From contig NZ_NESG01000005.1 in NCBI RefSeq assembly GCF_002778275.1, positions 248,001 to 312,000 of the forward strand: 64,000 nucleotides of DNA. The letters are read 5' to 3'. This DNA is from Limnohabitans sp. G3-2 (GTDB lineage Bacteria > Pseudomonadota > Gammaproteobacteria > Burkholderiales > Burkholderiaceae_C). The notes beneath the pieces are model-generated. The model made no database searches and had not been told where the DNA came from. It saw only the letters and a program-made list of their open reading frames with translations. A program made the translations under genes and the position numbers. Below, in pieces: positions 41,047-49,724 of the stretch. Position 1 is the stretch's first letter, and the number at the start of each line of letters is the position of its first letter.

Positions 41047-42099
41047 TCAACGCGGCTGCACCCGCTGACCCGCGACGCACTGCCCCACCGCCTGATCGCC
41101 GCGCTGCCAGCAGGGGCTGGCTGCGCGGTCGTCGCGCTCAGGCACACCATCCATGCGGATTTGGGCCACAAGGGTGTCGAACCCGCGCACGCCCTGCTTG
41201 TCCAGATCCAAGCGCAGCACCCAGCCCCGGCGCTGGTTGGCGTTGTCGGTTTCTTTCATGACAAAGTTGCCAACGCTGTAGATCACGGGCTTGCCCTCGA
41301 TGTGCTCGATGTCTTGCGTCACATGGGGGTGCCCACCGATCACCGCGTCGGCACCCGCCTCGACCATCAAGCGGGCGAGTTGCCGCTGGCGGACATTGGC
41401 CACCAATTCGTTTTCCCAGCCCCAATGCATGATGGGGATGACCAGGTCTGCGCGGTGCACTTGGCGCGCCTTGCGGATGTCGTCCACCACCTGCTCGTCC
41501 TCGCTCCAGGCAACGCCTGGGGCGTTGTGGTCGGCTTCAAAGCTGCGGGGCATGAACTCGTTGTAGCTCAAAAAGGCGATGCGAAGGCCTTGTCGCTCCA
41601 CGATCCACGGGGTGTGTGCTTCACGCAGGTTCATGCCGCCCCCCATTTGGGCCAGGCCTGCATGGCGCAACAAGCCCAGCATTTGGGCAAAAGCCTCCCG
41701 GCCAAAATCACCCGAATGGTTGTTGGCCAGCGCGACCGCATCGAAATGGGTCTTGAGCACAGGCAAAACGCGGGGGTGGGCCCGGAATGTGAAATTCTTG
41801 TCGCCCGAGCTGCCCACCGTGGCCACCACGCATTCCAGGTTGGCGATGCGGATGTCGGCAGCTGCAAACACCGCAGCAAACTCGGCAAAGGGGTCTGCAC
41901 CACGGGCGATCAAGGCGCCCGGCGCATCGTCCAGCAAGGTGTCGCCTGCAAACACCAAGCGAATGGGCTTGTCCGACAGGGGGGCGGTTTCGGCCAGGGC
42001 CGGTGCCGCACCCCAAAGGGAGGCCCAGCAGGCCAACACCACCAGCCAGGGGGTGATGCAGGTGCTGGCCGAGGCTGGGAGTTTGGGAGCCTGTGTCAT
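41047..42099 (-). CDS. CapA family protein (poly-gamma-glutamate synthesis-like)
   Basis: The 350-residue protein has a signal-anchor or signal peptide ('CITPWLVVLACWASLWGAAP') and the CapA calcineurin-like fold: 'IRLVFAGDTLLDD' near the start, 'DAVALANNHSGDFG', 'LVIPIMHWGWENE', and 'ADAVIGGHPHVTQDIEHIEG'. These supply metal-binding Asp, Asn and His. The C-terminal 30 residues are rich in Gln and Cys and look extended. Its start overlaps the upstream small gene by four bases. It is not linked to capsule genes, so its role in polyglutamate synthesis is doubtful. Confidence 0.9.
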   Translation of the reverse strand: MTQAPKLPASASTCITPWLVVLACWASLWGAAPALAETAPLSDKPIRLVFAGDTLLDDAPGALIARGADPFAEFAAVFAAADIRIANLECVVATVGSSGDKNFTFRAHPRVLPVLKTHFDAVALANNHSGDFGREAFAQMLGLLRHAGLAQMGGGMNLREAHTPWIVERQGLRIAFLSYNEFMPRSFEADHNAPGVAWSEDEQVVDDIRKARQVHRADLVIPIMHWGWENELVANVRQRQLARLMVEAGADAVIGGHPHVTQDIEHIEGKPVIYSVGNFVMKETDNANQRRGWVLRLDLDKQGVRGFDTLVAQIRMDGVPERDDRAASPCWQRGDQAVGQCVAGQRVQPR

Positions 42100-42524
42100 G
42101 GTGCCCAACCCTCCAAACGGCAGCTGTAGATCAATTCCCGCTCCAGGGGACCGCCGTAGACGTGGTTTTGCCCGGTGATCGGCACGGGCGTCTTGGACGC
42201 GGGGAACGGCGGCAAATATTTCACCTGGTGCACCAACAGCGGCTGGGTGGGCGTGTCCAGATAGCTGTAAATCACAATCCGATCGATCTTTTGGGCCGTG
42301 CCCACCACGATCGGTTTGAACCCAAATCGCCCGCCAATGTCCACCGAAGGCACCGGGTAAGGGTCCAGCACCGGGCGGGCCACCACGGTCTGCGTGGCCC
42401 CGGCATAAGTGACTTGGCAAGTGAGTTGGGGCTGGGCCTGAGCCTGCGCCGCGTTCCCCACCGCGAACATCAGGGCCAAGCCCCAAGCCCAAGGCAGAGG
42501 TTTTGGAAGAATTTTTTTCAACAT
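42096..42524 (-). CDS. Small exported protein of unknown function, coupled to CapA gene
   Basis: The 142-residue protein has a signal peptide ('MLKKILPKPLPWAWGLALMF' to about 'AQAQAQ'), then two cysteines that could form a disulfide ('LTCQVTYAGATQTVVARPVL' and 'IYSCRLEGWAP'). I do not recognise the family. It is translationally coupled to the CapA-like gene by an ATGA overlap, suggesting a joint periplasmic role. The start at 42524 was preferred to an upstream ATG lacking a signal peptide. Confidence 0.75.
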   Translation of the reverse strand: MLKKILPKPLPWAWGLALMFAVGNAAQAQAQPQLTCQVTYAGATQTVVARPVLDPYPVPSVDIGGRFGFKPIVVGTAQKIDRIVIYSYLDTPTQPLLVHQVKYLPPFPASKTPVPITGQNHVYGGPLERELIYSCRLEGWAP

Positions 42525-42630
42525 CGAACCCTGATTTTGCACGCAGCCCAAGGCACCCAGGTGACAGCCCGAACCCAGCCGCTGTGTGGGGCGATTGGCA
42601 AAGGAAGGCAAGTCCCGCTAGACTGTCTTC

Positions 42631-43842
42631 ATGAAAATCATCGATTCCATCCTCACCGACGCGGCCAGCATCGCGGCCATTCGCAAAGACATCCATGCCC
42701 ACCCCGAGTTGTGCTTTCAAGAAGTGCGCACCGCCGATGTGGTGGCCCAGCAGCTGACCGACTGGGGCATCCCCATCCACCGCGGCATGGGCACAACGGG
42801 GGTGGTGGGCATCGTGCACGGGCGCGACGGCGGCGCTTGCGGGCGCGGCATTGGCCTGCGCGCTGACATCGATGCCCTGCCCATGCAGGAATTCAACACC
42901 TTTGCCCACGCCAGCCAACACCAAAGCAAGATGCACGCCTGCGGCCACGACGGCCACACGGCCATGCTGCTGGCTGCGGCCAAACACTTGGCCAAGCACC
43001 GTGACTTTGACGGCACGGTGTATCTGATCTTTCAGCCGGCCGAAGAAGGCGGCGGCGGCGCCCGCGAAATGATCAAGGACGGCTTGTTTGACAAGTTCCC
43101 GATGCAAGCCGTGTTCGGCATGCACAACTGGCCGGGCGCAGCGGTGGGCACTTTTGCCGTGAGCGCGGGCCCCGTGATGGCGTCGAGCAACGAGTTCAAG
43201 ATCACCATCCGCGGCAAGGGCAGCCACGCTGCACTGCCGCACAACGGCATCGATCCGGTGCCGATTGCTTGCCAGATGGTGCAAGGTTTCCAGACCATCA
43301 TCACCCGCAACAAAAAACCGGTGGACGCAGGCGTGATCTCGGTCACCATGATCCATGCGGGTGAAGCCACCAACGTGGTACCCGATTCCTGCGAATTGCA
43401 AGGCACGGTGCGCACCTTCAGCATCGAGGTGCTGGATTTGATCGAAAAACGCATGCAGCAAGTGGCCGAGTCGATCTGTACGGCTTTTGACGCGCAATGC
43501 GAATTTGAGTTCCACCGCAACTACCCGCCGACCATCAACAGCGCCGCCGAAGCCGAATTTGCACGCCAAGTGATGGGCGGCATCGTCGGTGCTGAGCAGG
43601 TGATGCAGCAAGAGCCCACCATGGGCGCAGAAGACTTCTCGTACATGCTGCAAGCCAAGCCCGGGGCTTATGTGTTCATCAGCAACGGCGACGGCGCCCA
43701 CCGCGAAATGGGGCACGGCGGCGGCCCTTGCACCTTGCACAACCCGAGCTACGACTTCAACGACGACCTGATCCCGCTGGGCGGCACCTACTGGGTTGAA
43801 TTGGCCACGCAGTGGCTGGCCCACCCCACACAAACCGCCTGA
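42631..43842 (+). CDS. M20 family amidohydrolase (hippurate hydrolase/aminoacylase type)
   Basis: The 403-residue enzyme has 'IRKDIHAHPELCFQEVRTAD', the metal-binding 'HACGHDGHTAMLLAAAKHLA', the catalytic Glu in 'FQPAEEGGGGAREMIKDGLF', and 'PTMGAEDFSYMLQAKPGAYV'. It removes acyl groups from amino acids or splits dipeptides. It is related to the M20 enzyme in the peptide operon but stands outside any transporter operon. A DUF2817 peptidase-like gene starts 12 bases after its stop, suggesting linked peptide or acyl-amino-acid turnover. Confidence 0.9.
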   Translation: MKIIDSILTDAASIAAIRKDIHAHPELCFQEVRTADVVAQQLTDWGIPIHRGMGTTGVVGIVHGRDGGACGRGIGLRADIDALPMQEFNTFAHASQHQSKMHACGHDGHTAMLLAAAKHLAKHRDFDGTVYLIFQPAEEGGGGAREMIKDGLFDKFPMQAVFGMHNWPGAAVGTFAVSAGPVMASSNEFKITIRGKGSHAALPHNGIDPVPIACQMVQGFQTIITRNKKPVDAGVISVTMIHAGEATNVVPDSCELQGTVRTFSIEVLDLIEKRMQQVAESICTAFDAQCEFEFHRNYPPTINSAAEAEFARQVMGGIVGAEQVMQQEPTMGAEDFSYMLQAKPGAYVFISNGDGAHREMGHGGGPCTLHNPSYDFNDDLIPLGGTYWVELATQWLAHPTQTA

Positions 43843-43854
43843 CAGGACCCGCCC

Positions 43855-44940
43855 ATGACCGACATCCAAACTGGCTTTTCCAAAAGCTACGCCCAAGCCC
43901 GCGAGAAATTTTTGAACGCCGCAAAAGCTGCAGGCCTCGCGGTGGATTCGAACATCCACCCTTTGAAGGGCCGTGACGGCGAAGAGCTGGCCATGGACGT
44001 GGTGCTGGACGGCGCGCCCGATGCCAAGCAACTGCTGATCATCAGCAGCGCCTGCCACGGGGTGGAAGGCTACTGCGGGTCAGGCGTGCAAATCCACGCC
44101 CTGCAAAACACCGCCTGGCGCGATGCCGCCAAGGCCAAAGGCGTGGCGGTGCTCTACATCCACGCGCTCAACCCGCACGGCTTTTCGCATGTGCGCCGCG
44201 TGACGCACGAGAACGTGGACATCAACCGCAACTTTCAGGATTTCTCCAAACCCCTGCCCGAGAACGCGCCCTACAAAGAAGTGCAGCCGCTCTTGTTGCC
44301 AGAGGTCTGGCCACCCGACAACGCCAATTTGACCGCCGTGCAACAGTACATCGCCGAGCGCGGCATGGACGCGTTGCAGGCGGCCGTCTCGAAGGGCCAG
44401 CACGACTTTCCGGAGGGTCTGTTCTTCGGGGGCAAAGCCCCCACCTGGAGCAACCTGACGCTGCGTCAAGTGCTTCAAAAATACGGCCAAAAATGCCAAA
44501 AGCTGGCGTGGATTGACCTGCACACAGGCCTGGGACCCAATGGCGTGGGTGAGCGGATTTTTGCCTGCGCCGACGACGCCGCAGCCTTTGCGCGGGCCAA
44601 AACCTGGTGGGGCCAGGGCATCACGTCCATTTATGACGGTTCATCCTCCTCGGCCTTCCTCACCGGCTTGATGTGGATGTCGGCTTACCAAGAGTGCGCG
44701 CAAGCCGAGTACACCGGTATTGCCATGGAATACGGCACGCAGCCGCAATTGCAGGTCATGAACGCCCTGCGCGGCGACCATTGGCTGCACTTGCACCCCG
44801 AAGCGCCTGAACCCCTGCGGCAAAAAATCAAGCAAGACCTGATGGACGCTTTCTACACCGACACAGACGCCTGGCGCACCCAGATCGTGGACCAGGCCAT
44901 GGACGCGATGCACCAGGCCGTCACGGGGCTGAGCACCTGA
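43855..44940 (+). CDS. DUF2817 (M14-like carboxypeptidase) family protein
   Basis: The 361-residue protein has M14-type zinc ligands: 'SSACHGVEGYCGSGVQ' (H-x-x-E, near residue 66) and 'AWIDLHTGLGPNGVGE' (third ligand His), with the catalytic-Glu candidate in 'YTGIAMEYGTQPQLQVM'. There is no signal peptide, so it is cytoplasmic. It follows the M20 gene by 12 bases and its stop abuts the next start, so the three form an operon. The substrate is unknown; members are annotated as peptidase-like. Confidence 0.85.
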   Translation: MTDIQTGFSKSYAQAREKFLNAAKAAGLAVDSNIHPLKGRDGEELAMDVVLDGAPDAKQLLIISSACHGVEGYCGSGVQIHALQNTAWRDAAKAKGVAVLYIHALNPHGFSHVRRVTHENVDINRNFQDFSKPLPENAPYKEVQPLLLPEVWPPDNANLTAVQQYIAERGMDALQAAVSKGQHDFPEGLFFGGKAPTWSNLTLRQVLQKYGQKCQKLAWIDLHTGLGPNGVGERIFACADDAAAFARAKTWWGQGITSIYDGSSSSAFLTGLMWMSAYQECAQAEYTGIAMEYGTQPQLQVMNALRGDHWLHLHPEAPEPLRQKIKQDLMDAFYTDTDAWRTQIVDQAMDAMHQAVTGLST

Positions 44941-45900
44941 ATGGCCGCCCCTCGCGTTCTGGTTTTGGGTGGCAGCGGCTTTGTCGGTCGCCACGTCTGC
45001 GAACAACTCGCCCGCCTGGGCTGGCAAATCACCGTGCCGACCCGCCGTGCCGTGAATGCGGCCAGCGTGCAAAGCTTGCCCGGGCTGACGGTGATCGAGG
45101 CCCAGATTCACCAAGCAGCCGATTTGGCGCGCTTGATGCCCGGCCATGATGCGGTGGTCAATCTGGTGGCCGTGCTGCATGGCGATGAAGAGCGCTTCGA
45201 GCAGGTGCATGTGGACTTGCCCGGAAAAATCGCCAGCGCCATGAAAAAAGCGGGTGTGCAGCGCTTGGTGCACATCAGTGCCTTGGGCGCTGATCCGCAA
45301 GGCCCTTCGATGTACCAGCGCAGCAAGGCGCGGGGCGAGACGGTTTTGCACAACGCGGGGCTGCAGCTGACGGTCTTGCGCCCCAGCGTGATCTTTGGCG
45401 CCGAAGACAAATTCCTCAACCTGTTTGCCGACCTCCAAGCCGTGGCGCCCTTCATGCCACTCGCGGGCAGTGGCACGCGCTTTGCCCCGGTCTGGGTGGG
45501 CGATGTGGCGCGCGCCGTGGTCGTTTGCCTGCAAAAGCAGGACACCGTGGGGCAAACCTACGAACTCTGCGGCCCAGACGTGATGACCTTGGGCGAATTG
45601 GTGCAGCGCGCGGGTCAGTGGGCGGGTGTGAACAAGGGCCGAGGCCGCCCCGTCATGGGATTGCCGATGTGGGTGGGCTGGCTTCAAGCTGCGGCCATGG
45701 AGTTGGCCCCGGGTGAGCCCCTCATGAGCCGGGACAACCTGGCCTCGATGAAAGTGGACAACATCGCCACGGGCCAATATGCAGGCTTGTCCGCGCTGGG
45801 CATCACTGCGGCATCTGCCGCGGGTGTGGCGCCCAGCTACCTCGGTCACCGCGGCCCACGCAGCAAGTTGAACCGCTGGCGTGCGGGTGCGGGGCGCTGA
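44941..45900 (+). CDS. Complex I NDUFA9-like NAD-dependent epimerase/dehydrogenase
   Basis: The 319-residue atypical SDR starts 'MAAPRVLVLGGSGFVGRHVC', the Rossmann dinucleotide loop. It continues with 'QRLVHISALGADPQGPSMYQ', where 'YQRSKARGE' replaces the classical YxxxK, and 'LRPSVIFGAEDKFLNLFADL'. Families annotated as complex I NDUFA9-like have this pattern. It starts directly after the DUF2817 stop, so translation is probably coupled. A role in quinone or nucleotide-sugar metabolism is not decidable here. Confidence 0.88.
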   Translation: MAAPRVLVLGGSGFVGRHVCEQLARLGWQITVPTRRAVNAASVQSLPGLTVIEAQIHQAADLARLMPGHDAVVNLVAVLHGDEERFEQVHVDLPGKIASAMKKAGVQRLVHISALGADPQGPSMYQRSKARGETVLHNAGLQLTVLRPSVIFGAEDKFLNLFADLQAVAPFMPLAGSGTRFAPVWVGDVARAVVVCLQKQDTVGQTYELCGPDVMTLGELVQRAGQWAGVNKGRGRPVMGLPMWVGWLQAAAMELAPGEPLMSRDNLASMKVDNIATGQYAGLSALGITAASAAGVAPSYLGHRGPRSKLNRWRAGAGR

Positions 45901-46003
45901 TTCCACTTGCAAGGGCTTGGGGTGGATGTGCGAGGGGAAGCGGCGTGCCCCTTTCCTGGCCTTTGACCGTTAACATGCAGGGTCTGATTTCCGGGAGAAA
46001 CCC

Positions 46004-46687
46004 ATGATCCAGCTCTACATTGCCAACAAGAACTATTCGTCCTGGTCCATGCGCCCTTGGGTGCTGCTGCGCCAGGCGGGCATTGACTTTGAAGAGGTCT
46101 TTGTACGCTTTGACAGCTTCGCGCCCGACTCCAACTTCAAGACCAGCCTCCAGGCCGTGAACCCTGTGGGCAAAGTGCCTGTGCTGGTGCACGATGGCCT
46201 GGCCGTGTGGGACACCTTGGCCATTGCCGAGTACGTGGCCGAGCAGTTCCCCGACAAACAGCTCTGGCCGCAAGACCGCGCCGCCCGTGCACGCGCGCGC
46301 AGCGTCTGCGCCGAAATGCACAGCGGCTTTGGGGGCCTGCGCAGCGCCTGCCCCATGAACATCGAGGCGCACTTGCCCGAAATCGGCGCTTTGGCGCTGC
46401 GCGACAAACCTGCTGTGCGCGCCGATCTGGCGCGCATCTGCAGCCTGTGGAGCGGGTTGCTGCAGGAACACGGCGGCCCCATGCTGTTTGGCCACTTCAC
46501 CGTGGCCGATGCCTACTTTGCCCCGGTGGTCATGCGCCTGAAGACTTACGCGCTGCCTGTGCCACCCGATGTGGCCGCCTACATGGCGCGCGTGTGCGCC
46601 CTGCCCGGCGTGAAGGCCTGGATCGACGGCGCTTTGGCCGAGCAGGACTTCATTGACTTTGAAGAGCCTTTCCGGCTTTCTCGCTGA
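46004..46687 (+). CDS. Glutathione S-transferase family protein
   Basis: The 227-residue protein has an N-terminal thioredoxin-like GST domain ('YIANKNYSSWSMRPWVLLRQ', Ser-rich active-site loop; 'NPVGKVPVLVHDGLAVWDTL', the cis-Pro region and glutathione-binding Asp) and a helical C-terminal domain. GGGAGA lies upstream of the ATG. It is 14 bases before cca, possibly co-transcribed. The physiological substrate is unknown. Confidence 0.9.
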   Translation: MIQLYIANKNYSSWSMRPWVLLRQAGIDFEEVFVRFDSFAPDSNFKTSLQAVNPVGKVPVLVHDGLAVWDTLAIAEYVAEQFPDKQLWPQDRAARARARSVCAEMHSGFGGLRSACPMNIEAHLPEIGALALRDKPAVRADLARICSLWSGLLQEHGGPMLFGHFTVADAYFAPVVMRLKTYALPVPPDVAAYMARVCALPGVKAWIDGALAEQDFIDFEEPFRLSR

Positions 46688-46701
46688 GCAAAGCGCTGGA
46701 C

Positions 46702-47955
46702 ATGAACGTGTTTGTCGTCGGCGGTGCGGTGCGCGATGCCTTGATGGGCCTGCCCGTCAACGACCGCGACTGGGTGGTGGTGGGCAGCACGCCTGAAGCC
46801 ATGACCGCGCAGGGCTATGTGCCCGTGGGCAAGGACTTTCCAGTGTTTTTGCACCCCCAAACCCGCGAGGAATACGCCCTGGCCCGAACCGAGCGCAAAA
46901 CAGCGCGGGGCTACAAAGGCTTTGCGGTGCAGGCTGCGCCCAACGTCACGCTCGAAGCTGACCTGGCCCGCCGTGACCTGACGCTGAACGCCATGGCCGT
47001 GCCACAGGCTTTGGCGCACCAGCCGCCCCACACATGGGCAGGCCACATCGTGGACCCCCATGGCGGCCAGCGCGACTTGCAGGCCAAGGTGCTGCGGCAT
47101 GTGACGGGGGCCTTTGCCGAAGACCCCGTGCGCATCTTGCGGCTGACGCGTTTTGCGGCACGCTTTGCCGACTTCTCTGTCGCCGACGAAACCATGGCGC
47201 TGATGCGCCAGATGGTGGCGGACGGCGAGGTGGACCACCTGGTGCCCGAACGCGTGTGGCAGGAGCTGGCCAAAGGCCTGATGGCGGCCCAACCCTCGCG
47301 CATGTTCGAGGTGCTGCGCGCATGCGGCGCGCTCAAAATCCTGCTGCCCGAGTTGGACCGCCTCTGGGGCGTGCCCCAGCGGGCCGAATACCACCCCGAA
47401 GTGGACACAGGGGCTCACATGATGCTGGTGATGGACATGGCTGAGCGGCTGAACATGCCGCTGCCCGTGCGCGTGGCTTGCCTGATGCATGACCTGGGCA
47501 AAAGCACCACGCCCGCCGATGTGCTGCCCCGCCACATCGGTCACGAAGGCCGCAGCGTCAAGCTTTTGCAGAAAGTCTGCGCGCGCCTGCGCGTGCCGAG
47601 CGACTGCAAGGACCTGGCCGAGGTGGTGGCGCGTGAGCATGGCAACATCCACCGCAGTGGCGACTTGAATGCCGAAGCCCTGATGCGCTTGCTCGAGCGC
47701 TGCGACGCCATTCGGCAACCCGAACGTTTTGCGCGGGTGCTGCAAGCCTGCGAGTGCGATGCGCGAGGGCGACTGGGCTTGGAAGATGCGGCTTACCCCC
47801 AAGCCGCACGCTTGTTGAAAGCCCAACAGGCCGCGCTGTCCGTCGAAACGGGGCCGATTGCCCAGGCCGCGGCAACGCAGGGCCTCCAAGGCCCTCAAAT
47901 TGGCGCGCAGATCACCCAAGCACGAATTCGAGCCATCGCGCAGGCGTCGCTATAA
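46702..47955 (+). CDS. cca: Multifunctional CCA tRNA nucleotidyltransferase with HD domain
   Basis: The 417-residue protein starts 'MNVFVVGGAVRDALMGLPVN' followed by 'DRDWVVVGSTPEAM', the class II nucleotidyltransferase head. The flexible-loop/DxD region and 'RRDLTLNAMAV' follow. The C-terminal HD phosphohydrolase domain has 'VACLMHDLGKSTTP' and 'REHGNIHRSG'. It adds CCA to tRNA 3' ends; the HD domain gives phosphatase and phosphodiesterase activity in proteobacterial Cca. A 16-bp tandem repeat begins three bases after the stop. Confidence 0.95.
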   Translation: MNVFVVGGAVRDALMGLPVNDRDWVVVGSTPEAMTAQGYVPVGKDFPVFLHPQTREEYALARTERKTARGYKGFAVQAAPNVTLEADLARRDLTLNAMAVPQALAHQPPHTWAGHIVDPHGGQRDLQAKVLRHVTGAFAEDPVRILRLTRFAARFADFSVADETMALMRQMVADGEVDHLVPERVWQELAKGLMAAQPSRMFEVLRACGALKILLPELDRLWGVPQRAEYHPEVDTGAHMMLVMDMAERLNMPLPVRVACLMHDLGKSTTPADVLPRHIGHEGRSVKLLQKVCARLRVPSDCKDLAEVVAREHGNIHRSGDLNAEALMRLLERCDAIRQPERFARVLQACECDARGRLGLEDAAYPQAARLLKAQQAALSVETGPIAQAAATQGLQGPQIGAQITQARIRAIAQASL

Positions 47956-47958
47956 CCG

Positions 47959-48134
47959 GGTCCTTGTGGGAGCAGGTCCTTGTGGGAGCAGGTCCTTGTG
48001 GGAGCAGGTCCTTGTGGGAGCAGGTCCTTGTGGGAGCAGGTCCTTGTGGGAGCAGGTCCTTGTGGGAGCAGGTCCTTGTGGGAGCAGGTCCTTGTGGAAG
48101 CGGGTCCTTGTGGAAGCAGGTCCTTGTGGGAGCG
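47959..48134. repeat. 11-copy 16-bp tandem repeat derived from REP head
   Basis: The unit GGTCCTTGTGGGAGCA repeats without gaps from 47959 at 16-base intervals; copies nine and ten carry GGAAGC, and the eleventh runs into a type A REP palindrome at 48126. The unit contains the REP head (TGTGGGAG), so the array looks like slippage amplification from the REP edge. There is no spacer variation, so it is not a CRISPR. Confidence 0.92.
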
Positions 48135-48268
48135 AGCCCCTGCTCGCGAACGTGCGTGTTGGCCATGCCTGCATTCGGCCGCTGGGGCAGCCGCCCACCA
48201 AGACAGGCAACCCTTACGCGTGAAGGCCTGAACAGTCAACACCCCTTCGAGAGCAAGGGCTCGCCCGT
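48126..48268. repeat. REP-like palindromes, one intact and two decayed
   Basis: An intact type A palindrome lies at 48126-48150 on the plus strand. A mutated type B in the opposite orientation (CGGCCGCTGGGGCAGCCGCC) lies near 48175-48195, and a decayed palindrome (GAGAGCAAGGGCTCGCCC) near 48250-48268. With the 16-bp array these fill the gap from cca to trxC. Confidence 0.75.
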
Positions 48269-48315
48269 GCAAAGCAAAACCTCCATGGGTGCAGACGCCG
48301 ATCTGCACATCCGCC

Positions 48316-48762
48316 TCAAAGGTGAGAACGTGTCCAGTCAGCGATGTCTTGTGCCGTGCGCAAAGCGCCCGCCTGACGGGCGACTTCTTTGCCGCCGACA
48401 AACAGCGCCAAAGTGGGGATGCTGCGGATGTTGAAACGGGCGGCGATGGCCTGCGCTTCTTCGGTGTTGAGTTTGGCCACCCGCACTTGGGGCTCCAAAA
48501 GGCCAGCGGCCTGCTCATAAGCCGGGGCCATCATCCGACAAGGACCGCACCAAGGGGCCCAGAAGTCGACCAGCACCGGCAGATGGCTGCGGCCGATGTG
48601 TTTGTCAAAGCTGCCAGCGTCCAGCGCCAGCGGATGGCCGTCAAAAAGCGGTTGGTGGCACTGTCCGCAATCGGGTGCGTTGTGCCTATCGGCCACACGC
48701 ACCCGGTTGGTGGTGTGGCAATGCGGACAAACAATGTGCAAGGCGTTGGTTGTATCGGTCAT
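48316..48762 (-). CDS. trxC: Thioredoxin 2
   Basis: The 148-residue protein has the N-terminal zinc ribbon of thioredoxin 2 ('IVCPHCHTTNRVRVADRHNA', then 'PDCGQCHQPLF') and the thioredoxin fold with active site 'DFWAPWCGPCRMMAPAYEQA' and cis-Pro 'IRSIPTLALFVGGKEV'. It is a cytoplasmic disulfide reductase, often induced by oxidative stress (OxyR in E. coli). It is monocistronic, with a 95-base gap to infA upstream. Confidence 0.95.
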   Translation of the reverse strand: MTDTTNALHIVCPHCHTTNRVRVADRHNAPDCGQCHQPLFDGHPLALDAGSFDKHIGRSHLPVLVDFWAPWCGPCRMMAPAYEQAAGLLEPQVRVAKLNTEEAQAIAARFNIRSIPTLALFVGGKEVARQAGALRTAQDIADWTRSHL

Positions 48763-48857
48763 GGCATCCCTTGTGGTTCAAAAGCACTTGGGGGCCTTGC
48801 TGCGCGATTCAAGGGCCTTGCGCGTTGACTCAGATCAACGCGAGGAACCAGACAAGA

Positions 48858-49118
48858 TCAACGTGCTGGGGGGCGGCGAGGCGCCATGGGTGCACGGCCA
48901 GCCAGGTGACGGAAGCTGATGCGGCCTTTGCTCAAGTCGTAAGGCGAGAGCTCCAGGGTCACACGGTCACCCGCCAAAATGCGGATGTGGTTCTTGCGCA
49001 TCTTGCCTGCGGAATAGGCGATCAATTGGTGGCCGTTGTCCAGCGTCACGCGAAAACGGGTGTCGGGCAACACCTCGTTGACCACGCCCATCAGTTCAAT
49101 CAGTTCTTCTTTAGCCAT
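48858..49118 (-). CDS. infA: Translation initiation factor IF-1, second paralogue type
   Basis: The 86-residue protein is IF-1: '[20 protein letters not shown]', '[20 protein letters not shown]' and '[19 protein letters not shown]'. It ends with a basic Pro/Arg tail ('[11 protein letters not shown]'), longer than the 72-residue IF-1 of the ribosomal-protein operon. Burkholderiales commonly have a second, longer IF-1 like this. It binds the 30S A site during initiation. It follows a small unknown gene by 14 bases in the same direction. Confidence 0.93.
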   Translation of the reverse strand: MAKEELIELMGVVNEVLPDTRFRVTLDNGHQLIAYSAGKMRKNHIRILAGDRVTLELSPYDLSKGRISFRHLAGRAPMAPRRPPAR

Positions 49119-49132
49119 TTAAAACGTCTTTC

Positions 49133-49384
49133 TCAAAGCAGGATCGGTTTCGTCGTCTGGCGCTCCACCCACAACATCCCTTCATCGAGGGCGTATTGGC
49201 TGGCGGCTGCCGGTGTGGCGAATTCGGGCACAAAGCGCATCACGCGGTCGGTGCTGGCGCTGCCACGGCCACTGGCCACGGACACTTGGGCGCCAAATGC
49301 GCCATTGGGCAAAGCCCTAGAGCACGGTTGAATTCGGAATTTTCCCATGGAGATGGGTTGGTGTGAACAGTAAAAGGTAGTCAT
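49133..49384 (-). CDS. Small protein of unknown function upstream of infA
   Basis: The 83-residue protein starts 'MTTFYCSHQPISMGKFRIQP' and has 'VMRFVPEFATPAAASQYALD' near the end, a pattern suggesting a small alpha/beta fold. The family is not recognised. The ATG at 49384 lacks a clear Shine-Dalgarno sequence; longer forms have Arg/Pro-rich non-conserved leaders. It is 14 bases upstream of infA, so it is probably co-transcribed with it. Confidence 0.65.
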   Translation of the reverse strand: MTTFYCSHQPISMGKFRIQPCSRALPNGAFGAQVSVASGRGSASTDRVMRFVPEFATPAAASQYALDEGMLWVERQTTKPILL

Positions 49385-49724
49385 GTATTTTAACGAAGGG
49401 GGTCGGGCCGCTTTTTTCGGCCCTCTTGGGGGCTGTGCAGCGGCACGGGTCTTGGCATGTCCTGCTGCCAAAAAAGCGCCTCCATACGCAGACCGCAAGG
49501 CCTGCCCAACAACAGCACCGTGCAGAGGTGTGTCAAAAAGGAAGCAAAAAAATCGTCTGGGCCCAGCTCTTCAAAAGCATGGCGGGCGATGTGCACAGTG
49601 GAGGACAAGACTGGCATCCCTCTGCCGGGATGCGCTATCGGCTCGCAAGGAGCTAGATGGGCATAAGTCGCCAATGGCGTGCCGCACTGTAACACGTTTG
49701 GCTCAAAAGCCCTTGAAGCCGGCC
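49385..49724. other. Leader-like gap with two hairpins, no gene recognised
   Basis: The 340 bases before the infA-linked gene contain GGGCCG-CTTTTTT-CGGCCC (49405-49423) and GCATCCC-n6-GGGATGC (49614-49633). On the minus strand this could be a long structured 5' leader. Open frames here lack ribosome-binding sites and known motifs. Confidence 0.45.

Noticed and set aside
43944-43957. GGATTCGAACATCC resembles the T-arm of a tRNA on the minus strand.
   Set aside because: It lies inside the DUF2817 reading frame, and no acceptor or anticodon arms flank it.
47959-48134. Possible CRISPR array because of regular short repeats.
   Set aside because: The repeats are directly abutting with no spacers, and no cas genes are present.
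47980-48231. Frames with a 16-residue repeated peptide on both strands.
   Set aside because: A 16-bp tandem repeat gives a 16-residue periodicity in every frame, so this carries no coding evidence.
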